From positions 1 to 37,078 of the forward strand of contig RFPF01000003.1 of the NCBI GenBank assembly GCA_009926295.1: 37,078 nucleotides of DNA. The letters are read 5' to 3'. Numbering within the stretch: the first letter of the stretch is position 1; every line of letters starts with the position of its first letter. The notes under the pieces were generated by a model that was not told where the DNA came from, did not search any database, and saw nothing but the letters and a program-made list of their open reading frames with translations. Shown piece by piece: positions 24,656 to 32,104 of this stretch. The position numbers and the translations under genes were made by a program. Source of the DNA: Planctomycetia bacterium. GTDB taxonomy: Bacteria; Planctomycetota; Planctomycetia; Pirellulales; UBA1268.

Positions 24656-25770
24656 ACACGCCCATCGCGACGTCCGCCGCCTCCCGACGCACCCTCGTTC
24701 TGGCGATCGGGCTGGCGGTCCTCGTCGGCATGATCGCCTGGCCCTCTTTCGTGGCCCGGATCCACTACGCCCGCACCCGCGCCGAACTGGCCGCCATCCG
24801 TGACGCCGCCATCGGCGCGGAACTCGCCCCCGTCGGCAAACTGTTCACGACGCTCGCCCGCGTGATCGGGCCAGCCGTCGTCAACGTGACGTCGAGACGT
24901 CGCGTGCTCACGCTGGCCGACGAGATCGCCGCCCTCGCCGGCGCGGTGCCCCAGGGCGTGAACGACGAGTCGGTGGGATCGGGCGTGATCATCGAGTCGG
25001 ACGGCACCATCATCACCAACTACCACGTCGTCGCCCGCAGCGACGAGATCGACGTCGCGTTGGCCGACGGCAGGCGGTTCCAGGCGCGGCTGGTCGGCGC
25101 CGACGCCGCGACCGATCTGGCAGTGCTCACGATAGACGCCGGTGGCCTGCCGAAGGCCGAGTGGGGAGACAGCGACTCGGTGCAGGTCGGCGAGATGGTC
25201 TGGGCGATCGGCAATCCTTTCGGCCTCGACCGCACGCTGACCTACGGAATCGTGAGCGCGGTCGGCCGTCGCGGGGTGATCGAGAATCCGCTCCAGGAAT
25301 TCCTTCAGACCGACGCCGCGATCAACCCGGGCAATTCCGGCGGGCCGCTCGTGGACGTGCATGGCCGCGTGATGGGAATCACCACGGCGATCGTGGGGAA
25401 GGACTACACGGGCATCGGCTTCGCCATCCCGAGCAACACCGCCCACCGCGTCGCCGACGAGATCCGCCGCACCGGGCACGTGGAGAGGGGATACCTCGGC
25501 ATGGCGCTGCAGGCGCGGGCTCCAACGCTGCCGGGCGGATCCAGCGCGATGGTGGCGGCGGTCGAGCCGCATTCGCCGGCGGCACTCGCGGGCATCGCCC
25601 CCGGCGACATCGTCACGGCGTTCGACGGCGAGGAGATCCGCGACCCCGCCGCCCTCGTGCTCCTGCTGACCCGCACCGAGGTGGGGAAGGAGGTGCCGAT
25701 CGACGTGCAGCGCGGCTCCGAATCGCTCTCGCTGTCGGTGCGAGTCGGTCGCCGGCCCCGTGAAGGATGA
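24652..25770 (+). CDS. Membrane-anchored HtrA/DegS-type serine protease with one PDZ domain
   Basis: The 372-residue protein has an uncleaved-looking N-terminal transmembrane anchor (about 13-34), a trypsin-like domain with triad H125 (TNYHVV), D155 (ATDLAV) and S229 (GNSGGP), and one PDZ domain (about 280-365). This is the DegS-like arrangement, distinct from the two-PDZ secreted protease at 20659-21975. It overlaps cinA by four bases and runs into thiL, so it is embedded in an operon of unrelated housekeeping genes. DegS-type proteases cut regulatory or misfolded envelope proteins; the substrate here is unknown. Confidence 0.92.
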   Translation: MNTPIATSAASRRTLVLAIGLAVLVGMIAWPSFVARIHYARTRAELAAIRDAAIGAELAPVGKLFTTLARVIGPAVVNVTSRRRVLTLADEIAALAGAVPQGVNDESVGSGVIIESDGTIITNYHVVARSDEIDVALADGRRFQARLVGADAATDLAVLTIDAGGLPKAEWGDSDSVQVGEMVWAIGNPFGLDRTLTYGIVSAVGRRGVIENPLQEFLQTDAAINPGNSGGPLVDVHGRVMGITTAIVGKDYTGIGFAIPSNTAHRVADEIRRTGHVERGYLGMALQARAPTLPGGSSAMVAAVEPHSPAALAGIAPGDIVTAFDGEEIRDPAALVLLLTRTEVGKEVPIDVQRGSESLSLSVRVGRRPREG

Positions 25771-25783
25771 GGACCGGCCGCCC

Positions 25784-26719
25784 ATGGAAAGAGAGTTCGT
25801 GGCCGACCTGCTCGCGAGGATCCCCGCGGACCCCCGGCTGGAGGTGCCGCCAGGCGACGACGCCGCCGTGCTCCGCCCTCCGGCCCGGGCCCGCACCGTC
25901 GTCACCGTCGACATGCTGATGGAGGGCACGGACTTCATCCTCGGGCCCGACTGCCAACCCGCCGCCGTCGGCCACAAGGCACTCGGCGTGAGCCTGAGCG
26001 ACCTCGCGGCGATGGGGGCCCGGCCCGAGGCGGCGTTCGTGGCGGTGGCGTTGCCCCGACGCGGGGGCAACGCGATCGGACGCGGCATCGCCGACGGCAT
26101 CGCCGCCCTCGCCTCGGTGCACGGCGTCGCACTCGCCGGCGGCGACACGAACGCGTGGGACGGCCCGCTCGTCGTCAGCACGACGCTCCTCGGAAGCGTC
26201 GCTCCGGGCCGGGCCTGGCGCCGCGACGGTGCCAGGCCCGGCGACCTGATCGTCGTCACCGGCGCCTTCGGCGGCAGCCTGCTCGGCCGCCACCTGCGGG
26301 TCGTGCCGCGGATCCGCGAAGCGCTCGCGATCGCGGCTCGCTACGAGGTGCACGCGGCCATCGACTGCAGCGACGGCCTTGCCCTCGATCTCGCCCGGAT
26401 GATGGCGGCCAGCGGCACGCGGGGAGTCGTCAGGACGGCCGCCGTTCCGATCCACGCCGACGCCCGTCGGCTCGCCGATCGCGACGGGCGCTCCCCGCTC
26501 GACCACGCCCTCGGCGACGGCGAGGATTTCGAACTCATCCTCGCCCTGCCCCCCGACGCCGCGGAGGCGCTCGCAGCCGCGGCGGGCCAGCCCCCGCTCG
26601 ACCTCGCGATCACGGCGATCGGCACGGTCGAGGAGGGCGCCGGACTCGTCGCGGAGGCTCCCGACGGCAGCCGCACGCCGCTCGAGCCACAGGGATACGT
26701 CCATGGCTTCGATTCCTGA
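25784..26719 (+). CDS. thiL: Thiamine-monophosphate kinase ThiL
   Basis: ThiL phosphorylates thiamine monophosphate to thiamine pyrophosphate with ATP. The sequence shows the ordered metal and nucleotide motifs of the family: PGDDAAVL, VTVDMLMEGTDF, SLSDLAAMGARPE, GGDTN, CSDGLALDLAR and GDGEDFELI. The length of 311 residues from ATG 25784 is normal; that start gives MEREFVADLLARI, like known ThiL N-termini, and has AGGATGAGG upstream. A GTG at 25760, overlapping the upstream gene, is an alternative adding 8 residues. Its 3' end overlaps tsaE by 17 bases. Confidence 0.94.
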   Translation: MEREFVADLLARIPADPRLEVPPGDDAAVLRPPARARTVVTVDMLMEGTDFILGPDCQPAAVGHKALGVSLSDLAAMGARPEAAFVAVALPRRGGNAIGRGIADGIAALASVHGVALAGGDTNAWDGPLVVSTTLLGSVAPGRAWRRDGARPGDLIVVTGAFGGSLLGRHLRVVPRIREALAIAARYEVHAAIDCSDGLALDLARMMAASGTRGVVRTAAVPIHADARRLADRDGRSPLDHALGDGEDFELILALPPDAAEALAAAAGQPPLDLAITAIGTVEEGAGLVAEAPDGSRTPLEPQGYVHGFDS

Positions 26720-27215
26720 CGGCCCGCGCGCGGTGGCCGTCGCCGTCGACGACGAGGACGAACTCTCCCGCCTCGCGGGGCGGATGGCCGCCGCGCTGCC
26801 GGAGCGGGCATTCGTCACCCTCGAGGGCGACCTCGGCGCCGGCAAGACGACGCTCGTGAAGGCCATCGCTGCTGCGTCGGGAGGCGATCCGTGCGAGGTC
26901 GTCAGCCCCACGTTCGGGCTCATCCACGTGCACGAGTTCCCGCGCGGACGCATCGTACACGCCGACTTCCATCGCCTCGCGTCCGCCGCGGAGCTCCGTG
27001 AGACCGGCTGGGAGGACGCGGTCGCGACGCCGCCCGGCTGCGGCTGCTGGGTGTTCGTCGAATGGCCCGGACGGATCGTGGAATCCCTTCCCGCCGCCCG
27101 GCTCGACGTCGCGATCGCGATCGATTCTGAGCGCGGCCGAACGCTCGCGTTCACGGCCCGGTCGCCGGCGTACGACTCACTGGTGGACTCGCTGCGGAAT
27201 TGGCCGCGAGCGTGA
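26703..27215 (+). CDS. tsaE: tRNA threonylcarbamoyladenosine ATPase TsaE
   Basis: The 170-residue P-loop protein has the TsaE signature: Walker A GDLGAGKTT at 42-50, the switch-like segment VVSPTFGLIHVHE, HADFHRL in place of the usual HxDxYRL, and VFVEWPGRI. TsaE works with TsaB and TsaD to make t6A37 in ANN-decoding tRNAs; those partners are not in this window. The start overlaps thiL, and the last 65 bases overlap the end of the convergent acyltransferase gene, an unusually long 3' overlap between two real genes. Confidence 0.94.
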   Translation: MASIPDGPRAVAVAVDDEDELSRLAGRMAAALPERAFVTLEGDLGAGKTTLVKAIAAASGGDPCEVVSPTFGLIHVHEFPRGRIVHADFHRLASAAELRETGWEDAVATPPGCGCWVFVEWPGRIVESLPAARLDVAIAIDSERGRTLAFTARSPAYDSLVDSLRNWPRA

Positions 27216-27999
27216 TCAACTCGCGGGTGATGGCACCCGTGAGCATCTCCTCGAGCGCCATGAGCGCGCGGGCCGCCGGCACGCCGTCGATGAGGCGATG
27301 GTCGGCGAGCAGCGTCACCCGCATCCTCCCGGCGTCGTCGAGTGGGTCGTAGGAGAGGCTGCTCGTGAGAAACGTCGGGTGGCCGCGGTTGGAGCAGCCC
27401 TCACCCGCAAGCGTGGAGAGGCTGAACGTCCCGATCCGCAGCGCCCGCTTCGCGGAGGCCGACCGGAGGTTCCAGCGGAGCACGATTCTCCGCAGTAGAC
27501 GCGGTACCATGCGCAGTTCCAATTGCCGTCGGAACACCTCCTCGACGGGTTCGACCATGTGGCGGCTTACGAGAGCCTGCAGATCGGGCAGGGCAAATGC
27601 GTCCGGCTCGCGGATTCTCGCCCACCAGATCGCGTCGGGGTCGAGATTCCGATCGGCCGCGGGCGTCTCTTCCCCCCGGGGGCGGCTCAGGGCCAGTGAC
27701 GCCACGCTCACCGGGCTCGTCGCCCACCGCGGACGGCCGACCAGCGGAAGCAGCGCCGGCACGATCCAACTCCGCAGTGCGGGCCGATCACGGGCCACCA
27801 GCGCGTAGGCCTTGAGAAAGATCGCGGCCCATCCGATACGCACGCCGCAGCGCCGCCGGGCCTCGTCGACCACGCCCAGACGCATCAGCCGCTCCACCGG
27901 GAACACGGGAATGCGCCGCGAGAGCCGCACGATGTCGGCCACGAGCAACCGCTGGGCATCGAGGCGGCGCGTCGTGATCGTGAGCGGTTCGCCGGTCAT
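27151..27999 (-). CDS. Stand-alone 2-oxoacid dehydrogenase acyltransferase (E2-like) catalytic domain
   Basis: The 282-residue protein has the chloramphenicol-acetyltransferase-like fold of E2 catalytic domains: an N-terminal segment around SRRIPVFPVERLM, the substrate stretch RIGTFSLSTLAG, and the catalytic H234-RLI-D238-G motif (LADHRLIDGVPAARAL). It has no lipoyl domain and no E3-binding domain, and no E1 or E3 gene is nearby, so it is probably not part of a pyruvate dehydrogenase complex and may be a free acyltransferase on an unknown substrate. The ATG at 27999 faces a 64-base gap to the divergent isochorismatase gene. Its C-terminus is Ala/Ser/Pro-rich. Confidence 0.85.
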   Translation of the reverse strand: MTGEPLTITTRRLDAQRLLVADIVRLSRRIPVFPVERLMRLGVVDEARRRCGVRIGWAAIFLKAYALVARDRPALRSWIVPALLPLVGRPRWATSPVSVASLALSRPRGEETPAADRNLDPDAIWWARIREPDAFALPDLQALVSRHMVEPVEEVFRRQLELRMVPRLLRRIVLRWNLRSASAKRALRIGTFSLSTLAGEGCSNRGHPTFLTSSLSYDPLDDAGRMRVTLLADHRLIDGVPAARALMALEEMLTGAITRELITLAANSAASPPVSRTPATGP

Positions 28000-28051
28000 G
28001 GACGAGGATCGTACCGCCGTGGGGAACCGGCACGAAAGAGAGGTTTTTCGC

Positions 28052-28057
28052 TAGACT
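28052..28057 (+). promoter_or_regulatory. -10-like hexamer placing the transcript start at the isochorismatase ATG
   Basis: TAGACT ends 7 bases before the ATG at 28064, so transcription could begin on or next to the start codon. No Shine-Dalgarno precedes this ATG and no convincing -35 is seen. A single hexamer is weak evidence. Confidence 0.22.
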
Positions 28058-28063
28058 GAGTCG

Positions 28064-28609
28064 ATGCGGCTCGAATCCACCAGCACGCTGCTCGCCGTCG
28101 TCGATATCCAGGAGAGGCTCCTGGCTGCGGTGCCGGCCGGCCCCCGGGTGGTGCGCGGAGCGATGCGTCTGGCGGCGGCGGCCCGCCTGCTCGACGTGCG
28201 GATCGCCGCCACGGAGCAGTATCCACGGGGTCTGGGGCCGACGCCGGCCGAACTCGCGGCGCTCCTGCCGGGCCCATCGGCGAAGACGGCATTCAGCAGC
28301 TGCGGCTGCGCGCCGTTCGCGACGCTCGTCGATGCTTCCACGCCGCCGATCCGGGCGGTCGTCCTGTGCGGCCTCGAGACCCACGTGTGCATCGCGCAGA
28401 CGGCACTCGACCTGCTCGCGCGCGGCATCTGGGCCTTCATCGCCGTCGACGGCGTTGCGTCACGCCGCGACATCGACCACGACGTGGCCCTGCGGAGGCT
28501 CGAGTCGGCGGGCGCGGTCCTCACGACCACCGAGGCGATCCTGTTCGAATGGCTGCGCGACTCGGCCCATCCGCATTTCAAGGCGGTTCAAAAACTCGTG
28601 CTCGATTGA
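28064..28609 (+). CDS. Isochorismatase-family cysteine hydrolase
   Basis: The 181-residue protein has the family's catalytic triad: D14 in VVDIQERL, K74 in PSAKTAFSSC, and the nucleophile C109 in GLETHVCIAQTA. It is close in layout to the YcaC-like branch of small amidohydrolase-type members rather than to true isochorismatases. The substrate cannot be predicted. The ATG at 28064 opens directly on the conserved first strand. Its last 22 bases overlap the 3' end of the convergent ftsQ-like gene. Confidence 0.92.
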   Translation: MRLESTSTLLAVVDIQERLLAAVPAGPRVVRGAMRLAAAARLLDVRIAATEQYPRGLGPTPAELAALLPGPSAKTAFSSCGCAPFATLVDASTPPIRAVVLCGLETHVCIAQTALDLLARGIWAFIAVDGVASRRDIDHDVALRRLESAGAVLTTTEAILFEWLRDSAHPHFKAVQKLVLD

Positions 28610-29448
28610 AGCGGAACCACGTCCACCGGCGGCGTCGTGAGATCGACGCCGTCTTCGGGGAGCGGCCGACCGATGAGTTTCCGCAGGGCGGCGAGTTTCA
28701 CGGCCGCCACGGGCTCACCATCTCGTTCGCGTCCCGGTGCGGAACCGAAGCGGATTTTCCGGCCCGCGGAATCGGTGAGCATCCACGTGCGCACCCCGTC
28801 CGCGACGACCGGCCGGCACTCCGCCAGGCCGAGCGCCGTCCAGTCGGAACCCACGACTGCCGCGATCGCGGCTCCCTCCTCGACCACGGCATCCCCCCAC
28901 CGGGCGCCCTCGGGGCCCTGGGGGCTGGAGTCGATGCCCGCCAGCCGCGGATAGCCGGCCGCCGACTCGGCAGAGAAGTCGGCGCTCGGCAACACCACCG
29001 ATTCGGCGTCGACGGCGAGGAGCCCGCCCTTCACGGCGACCATCGCCGCCGGTTCGCGGCACACCACCTCGACCACCGCTCCCGGCGGGTGCTGGAGCCG
29101 TACGCCGACCACACGCTTCACCCACGGGTGCGTGTCGAAGGCGCGGGCGAGCCTCGTGGCCAGCTCAGGGTCGGTGAGCGGCAGGCCGTGGTCGAGGCTG
29201 GCAGCCTTGAGCGCCTCGGCCTTCACGTCTGCGCACACCCAAGGCGCCACGCCGCGCACTTCGATGCGTGCCGGCTCGAGCAGATTGGCCTCGCGCCAGG
29301 TCACGTCGTCGCCGTACTGCCGCCACACCCAGCCGACACCGACGGCCGCCGCGAGCAGCACCGCGACGCCTCCGACACCCGCCCGCCGCCTCGTGAGAAA
29401 CGGCGCCGCGGCGGTCGGAACGGGGGGACGACGCGGGGATCCGTTCAT
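28588..29448 (-). CDS. ftsQ: FtsQ/DivIB-like cell-division protein
   Basis: The 286-residue protein has the bitopic FtsQ layout: a short basic cytoplasmic tail, a transmembrane helix (about 24-41), a POTRA-like domain (about 57-130, with HPWVKRVVGVRLQHPPGAVVEVVCREPAAMV), and a beta domain. FtsQ/DivIB links septal peptidoglycan synthases with the rest of the divisome. Residues from about 150 onward are poorly conserved by eye. The gene follows the MurB-like gene with an 11-base gap containing GGGG, as in dcw clusters. Most planctomycetes lack FtsZ, so an FtsQ-like protein may act in an FtsZ-independent setting (established background plus inference). Confidence 0.82.
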   Translation of the reverse strand: MNGSPRRPPVPTAAAPFLTRRRAGVGGVAVLLAAAVGVGWVWRQYGDDVTWREANLLEPARIEVRGVAPWVCADVKAEALKAASLDHGLPLTDPELATRLARAFDTHPWVKRVVGVRLQHPPGAVVEVVCREPAAMVAVKGGLLAVDAESVVLPSADFSAESAAGYPRLAGIDSSPQGPEGARWGDAVVEEGAAIAAVVGSDWTALGLAECRPVVADGVRTWMLTDSAGRKIRFGSAPGRERDGEPVAAVKLAALRKLIGRPLPEDGVDLTTPPVDVVPLQSSTSF

Positions 29449-29459
29449 CGCTGCCCCGC

Positions 29460-30368
29460 TCACCACATCTCGATCTGGGGCGTGAGTTCGACGCCGAGCC
29501 GCTCCCGCACCCGCGCCCGCACCGCCTCGACGAGACCGCGGACGTCGTCGCTCGAGCAGCCGGGGTGGGCCACCACGTAGTTCGCGTGGGCGGCGTACAC
29601 GCTGGCCTCGCCCACCCGCAGATCCCGGCCGCCGGCCTGATTGACCAGCGACTCGGCCGTCGTCCCATGGGGATCCTTGAACATCATGGCAACACTGCGG
29701 GCCCCGGACGGCTGCTCCGACCGCTGCACGATCCATTCCTTCTGCATCCGCTTCGTCAGTTGGGCGGGGCTCTCCTCGTCGAGTTCCAGTCGGCAGCCGA
29801 CCACGACCCCGTCGTCGAGGTTGCTCCACCGCGACCGGAACGCGAGGCGGGCGCCGCTGCGCACCTCGACGTCGCCCGTCGGCAGCATGATCCGCACCTC
29901 GCGCACCCGGCCTCCGAGGTCGCCGCCGTGGCCTTCGGCGTTGCCAACGACGGCACCGCCCACCGTGCCGGGCACGCCCACCAGTGTCTCGAGGCCCGAA
30001 AGCCCTGCCTGAACCGCCGCCGACACGAGGTGCACGAGCTTCGCACCGGCGCCGGCGCTGATCGCCGGCCGCTGGACGTCGATCGCACAGAACTGCGGCG
30101 CCGAGAGCCGAACCACCATGCCAGCGAAGCCCGATGCGGGCACGAGGATGTTCGATCCGCCGCCGATCACCCGCAACGGAATGCCCCGCTCCTGGCAGCG
30201 CTTGACCACGCGTCCCAGTGCCTCGACGTCGACCGGCTCGCAGAAGAAGGCGGCCGATCCACCGATCCCCAGCCACGTGTGCCGCGCGAGGGGCTCGTGA
30301 CACGAGACGGCGAGGCCGAGATCGTCGAAGGGTGTGTCGGGCACGGCGGTCTTGGGACCCTGCTTCAT
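29460..30368 (-). CDS. murB: MurB-like UDP-N-acetylenolpyruvoylglucosamine reductase with substituted catalytic residues
   Basis: The 302-residue protein has the full MurB order: FAD-binding domain with VIGGGSNILV and GVPGTVGGAVVGNAEGHGGD, then the substrate domain. The active site looks altered. In MurB the second half-reaction uses a serine in a G-S-x-F-K-N-P motif (Ser229 in E. coli); here the gap-free alignment gives VAMMFKDP, with Met228 at that position. The glutamate of PEV near the C-terminus (Glu325 in E. coli) is Gln298 in TPQIEMW. The tyrosine of the FGYRDS-type motif appears as Ser in FRSRWS. FAD binding is probably intact but normal reductase activity is questionable. The start at 30368 and the 11-base gap to ftsQ suggest an operon. 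Confidence 0.88.
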   Translation of the reverse strand: MKQGPKTAVPDTPFDDLGLAVSCHEPLARHTWLGIGGSAAFFCEPVDVEALGRVVKRCQERGIPLRVIGGGSNILVPASGFAGMVVRLSAPQFCAIDVQRPAISAGAGAKLVHLVSAAVQAGLSGLETLVGVPGTVGGAVVGNAEGHGGDLGGRVREVRIMLPTGDVEVRSGARLAFRSRWSNLDDGVVVGCRLELDEESPAQLTKRMQKEWIVQRSEQPSGARSVAMMFKDPHGTTAESLVNQAGGRDLRVGEASVYAAHANYVVAHPGCSSDDVRGLVEAVRARVRERLGVELTPQIEMW

Positions 30369-30441
30369 CGCTGCGGACTCCGGCGCGGGACGACTTCGTA
30401 TTCTGCCGCGGCGGCCCCGGCCGCGCCTATGCGAAGCCGTC

Positions 30442-31917
30442 TCAGGCGGCCCGGTTCCGGCCCCACGTCGCGGGGTGCGCCAACTGCAGCCAGCCGTCCA
30501 CGAGCATCGACAGCGACGCTTCGGCCGGATCACCGGGGTCGCCGGGGATGCCGCCGCCGGCGGGTGCCCTGCCGAGCACGAGCACGCAGTCGCCCGGGCC
30601 GGCCCGGGACAGCAGCCGGTCGAGCCGGGCGTAAGCCGAGAGCGACTCCCCCCGGGCGTCCTCTTCGAGCACGGTCGCCGGAACCACCAGCGTCTCATCG
30701 CACCAGCGAGCGGCGCGGACCGCGAAGCGCGGCGACGGATCGACCGCGGCGACGAGCCTCTGCTCTGCGACGAGGATCAGCCGGCCGGGCGTGAGGCGGC
30801 GGAGGCTCGCCAGGGTGGCCGCCAGCGCGTGGCCACTCGTCGGCTGATCGACGAAGACGGCGGCCCGCTGCCCGCGGTCGATCCGCTCCAGCCGCCCCGG
30901 CACGCCGCCCGCGGCCTCGAGTCCGCGGGCGATGCGCTCGAGCGGGACGCGGTGCGTCAGCCCGACCGCCGCCGCCAGGACCGCGTCGCGGGCGAAGGCG
31001 GCGGTGGGCACCGCGAGCGAGACGGCCGCGGCATGGCTTCCCGCCGTGAGCAGGACGGTCTGACCGTGGAGCGACCGCTCCACCGGGACGGCACCGACCT
31101 CCGCCCCGGGCCGCAGTCCCGCGGCCACGCGCGGCCCGTGGTGCAATTCGGCGAGGCGGCGCGTCCGCCGGTCGTCGGGGTTGAACACGAGGCATCCGTC
31201 GGGCGCGAGGCTCTCGAGGATCCGCCGCTTGATGCCGTGATAGGCCGCCGTGGTTCCGTGCAGGTCGAGGTGGGCCGTCGCCAGGTTCGTGACGACGACC
31301 GTTTCCGCGACGACTCCCGCACAGCAATGCCTGGCGAGCATCTCGCTCGACACCTCCACGACCGCGTGCGAACAGCCCGAGGCCGCGAGGCGCCGCAGCC
31401 ATCCGGCCAGCACCTCCGGCCGGTCGAGGTCCGCGGCTTCCGGCAGCGTGCCGTCGGCATCGAGGCATCCGAGGTCGGAAAGAACCCCCACGCGGAGCCC
31501 CGCCTCCGCGAGCACGGCCGCCGTGAGCCACGTCGTCGTCGTCTTGCCGCTCGTTCCCGTGACGGCGACCAGTCGCAGACGACGGGACGGATCGCCGGCG
31601 CAGGCGTGGGCGAGGCGGGCGAACGCCCAGCCCGAATCTGGCACGATGCACAGCGGGACGCCACCCGTGGGAACCATCCTCTCGGCGACGACGGCCGCGG
31701 CACCGCGGGCCAGCGCCCGCGCGACGAGCTCGTGGCCGTCGCCGGACCGCGTCGTCTGAGCCACGAACACGTCGCCCCTCCGGCAGGCGGTTGCATCCGC
31801 CGTGAATCGCAGGGCGACGATGTCGTCGCAGCCCACGAACCGCGTTCGTTGAAGCACCGCGGCGAGGGAAATCCCCGGGACGTCCGCACTTTCGGGCAAC
31901 GGATCAGCGTCGAGCAT
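30442..31917 (-). CDS. MurE-like Mur ligase family protein, divergent at ligand-binding motifs
   Basis: The 491-residue protein has the three-domain Mur ligase layout: an N-terminal substrate domain (about 1-112), a central ATPase with P-loop GTSGKTTTT at 121-129, and a C-terminal domain after GRLERIDRGQ. The closest match by motifs is MurE (UDP-MurNAc-dipeptide:amino acid ligase). Several MurE landmarks are changed: EVSSHAL is EVSSEML, the DHLDYHG Asp is Ala215 (AHLDLHG), DYAHTPDAL is DQPTSGHAL at 357-365, and no DNPR-type motif for the added amino acid is found. Lys230 fits the carbamylated lysine. ATG at 31917 is well supported by AGGAGG five bases upstream. It is followed by the MurB-like gene after 73 bases. 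Confidence 0.85.
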   Translation of the reverse strand: MLDADPLPESADVPGISLAAVLQRTRFVGCDDIVALRFTADATACRRGDVFVAQTTRSGDGHELVARALARGAAAVVAERMVPTGGVPLCIVPDSGWAFARLAHACAGDPSRRLRLVAVTGTSGKTTTTWLTAAVLAEAGLRVGVLSDLGCLDADGTLPEAADLDRPEVLAGWLRRLAASGCSHAVVEVSSEMLARHCCAGVVAETVVVTNLATAHLDLHGTTAAYHGIKRRILESLAPDGCLVFNPDDRRTRRLAELHHGPRVAAGLRPGAEVGAVPVERSLHGQTVLLTAGSHAAAVSLAVPTAAFARDAVLAAAVGLTHRVPLERIARGLEAAGGVPGRLERIDRGQRAAVFVDQPTSGHALAATLASLRRLTPGRLILVAEQRLVAAVDPSPRFAVRAARWCDETLVVPATVLEEDARGESLSAYARLDRLLSRAGPGDCVLVLGRAPAGGGIPGDPGDPAEASLSMLVDGWLQLAHPATWGRNRAA

Positions 31918-31980
31918 GTGGGCCTCCTGCCGCTTCACGAGCTCCGCCCGCGGCCTTCCCTGGCCCGAGCGCCGCACGGC

Positions 31981-32008
31981 ATTGTCAGCGGCCGTCGATG
32001 CCGGTCAA
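31981..32008 (-). promoter_or_regulatory. Candidate promoter for the MurE-like/MurB-like/FtsQ cluster
   Basis: On the minus strand TTGACC (32008-32003) and GACAAT (31986-31981) are 16 bases apart, about 65 bases before the MurE-like start. Upstream lies an AT-rich patch (T-run 32035-32040, A-run 32051-32057) that is strikingly unlike its GC-rich surroundings and could be an UP element for this promoter or part of a terminator for the gene ending at 32105. Confidence 0.38.
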
Positions 32009-32104
32009 TCCGCGTTCGGGCCCGCGCGGGCGAATTTTTTAGTCAACCCCAAAAAAATCCGGCGCCCCGCCTGCCCATTCCCCGGAAAGCCTCGAACCGG
32101 GCCG

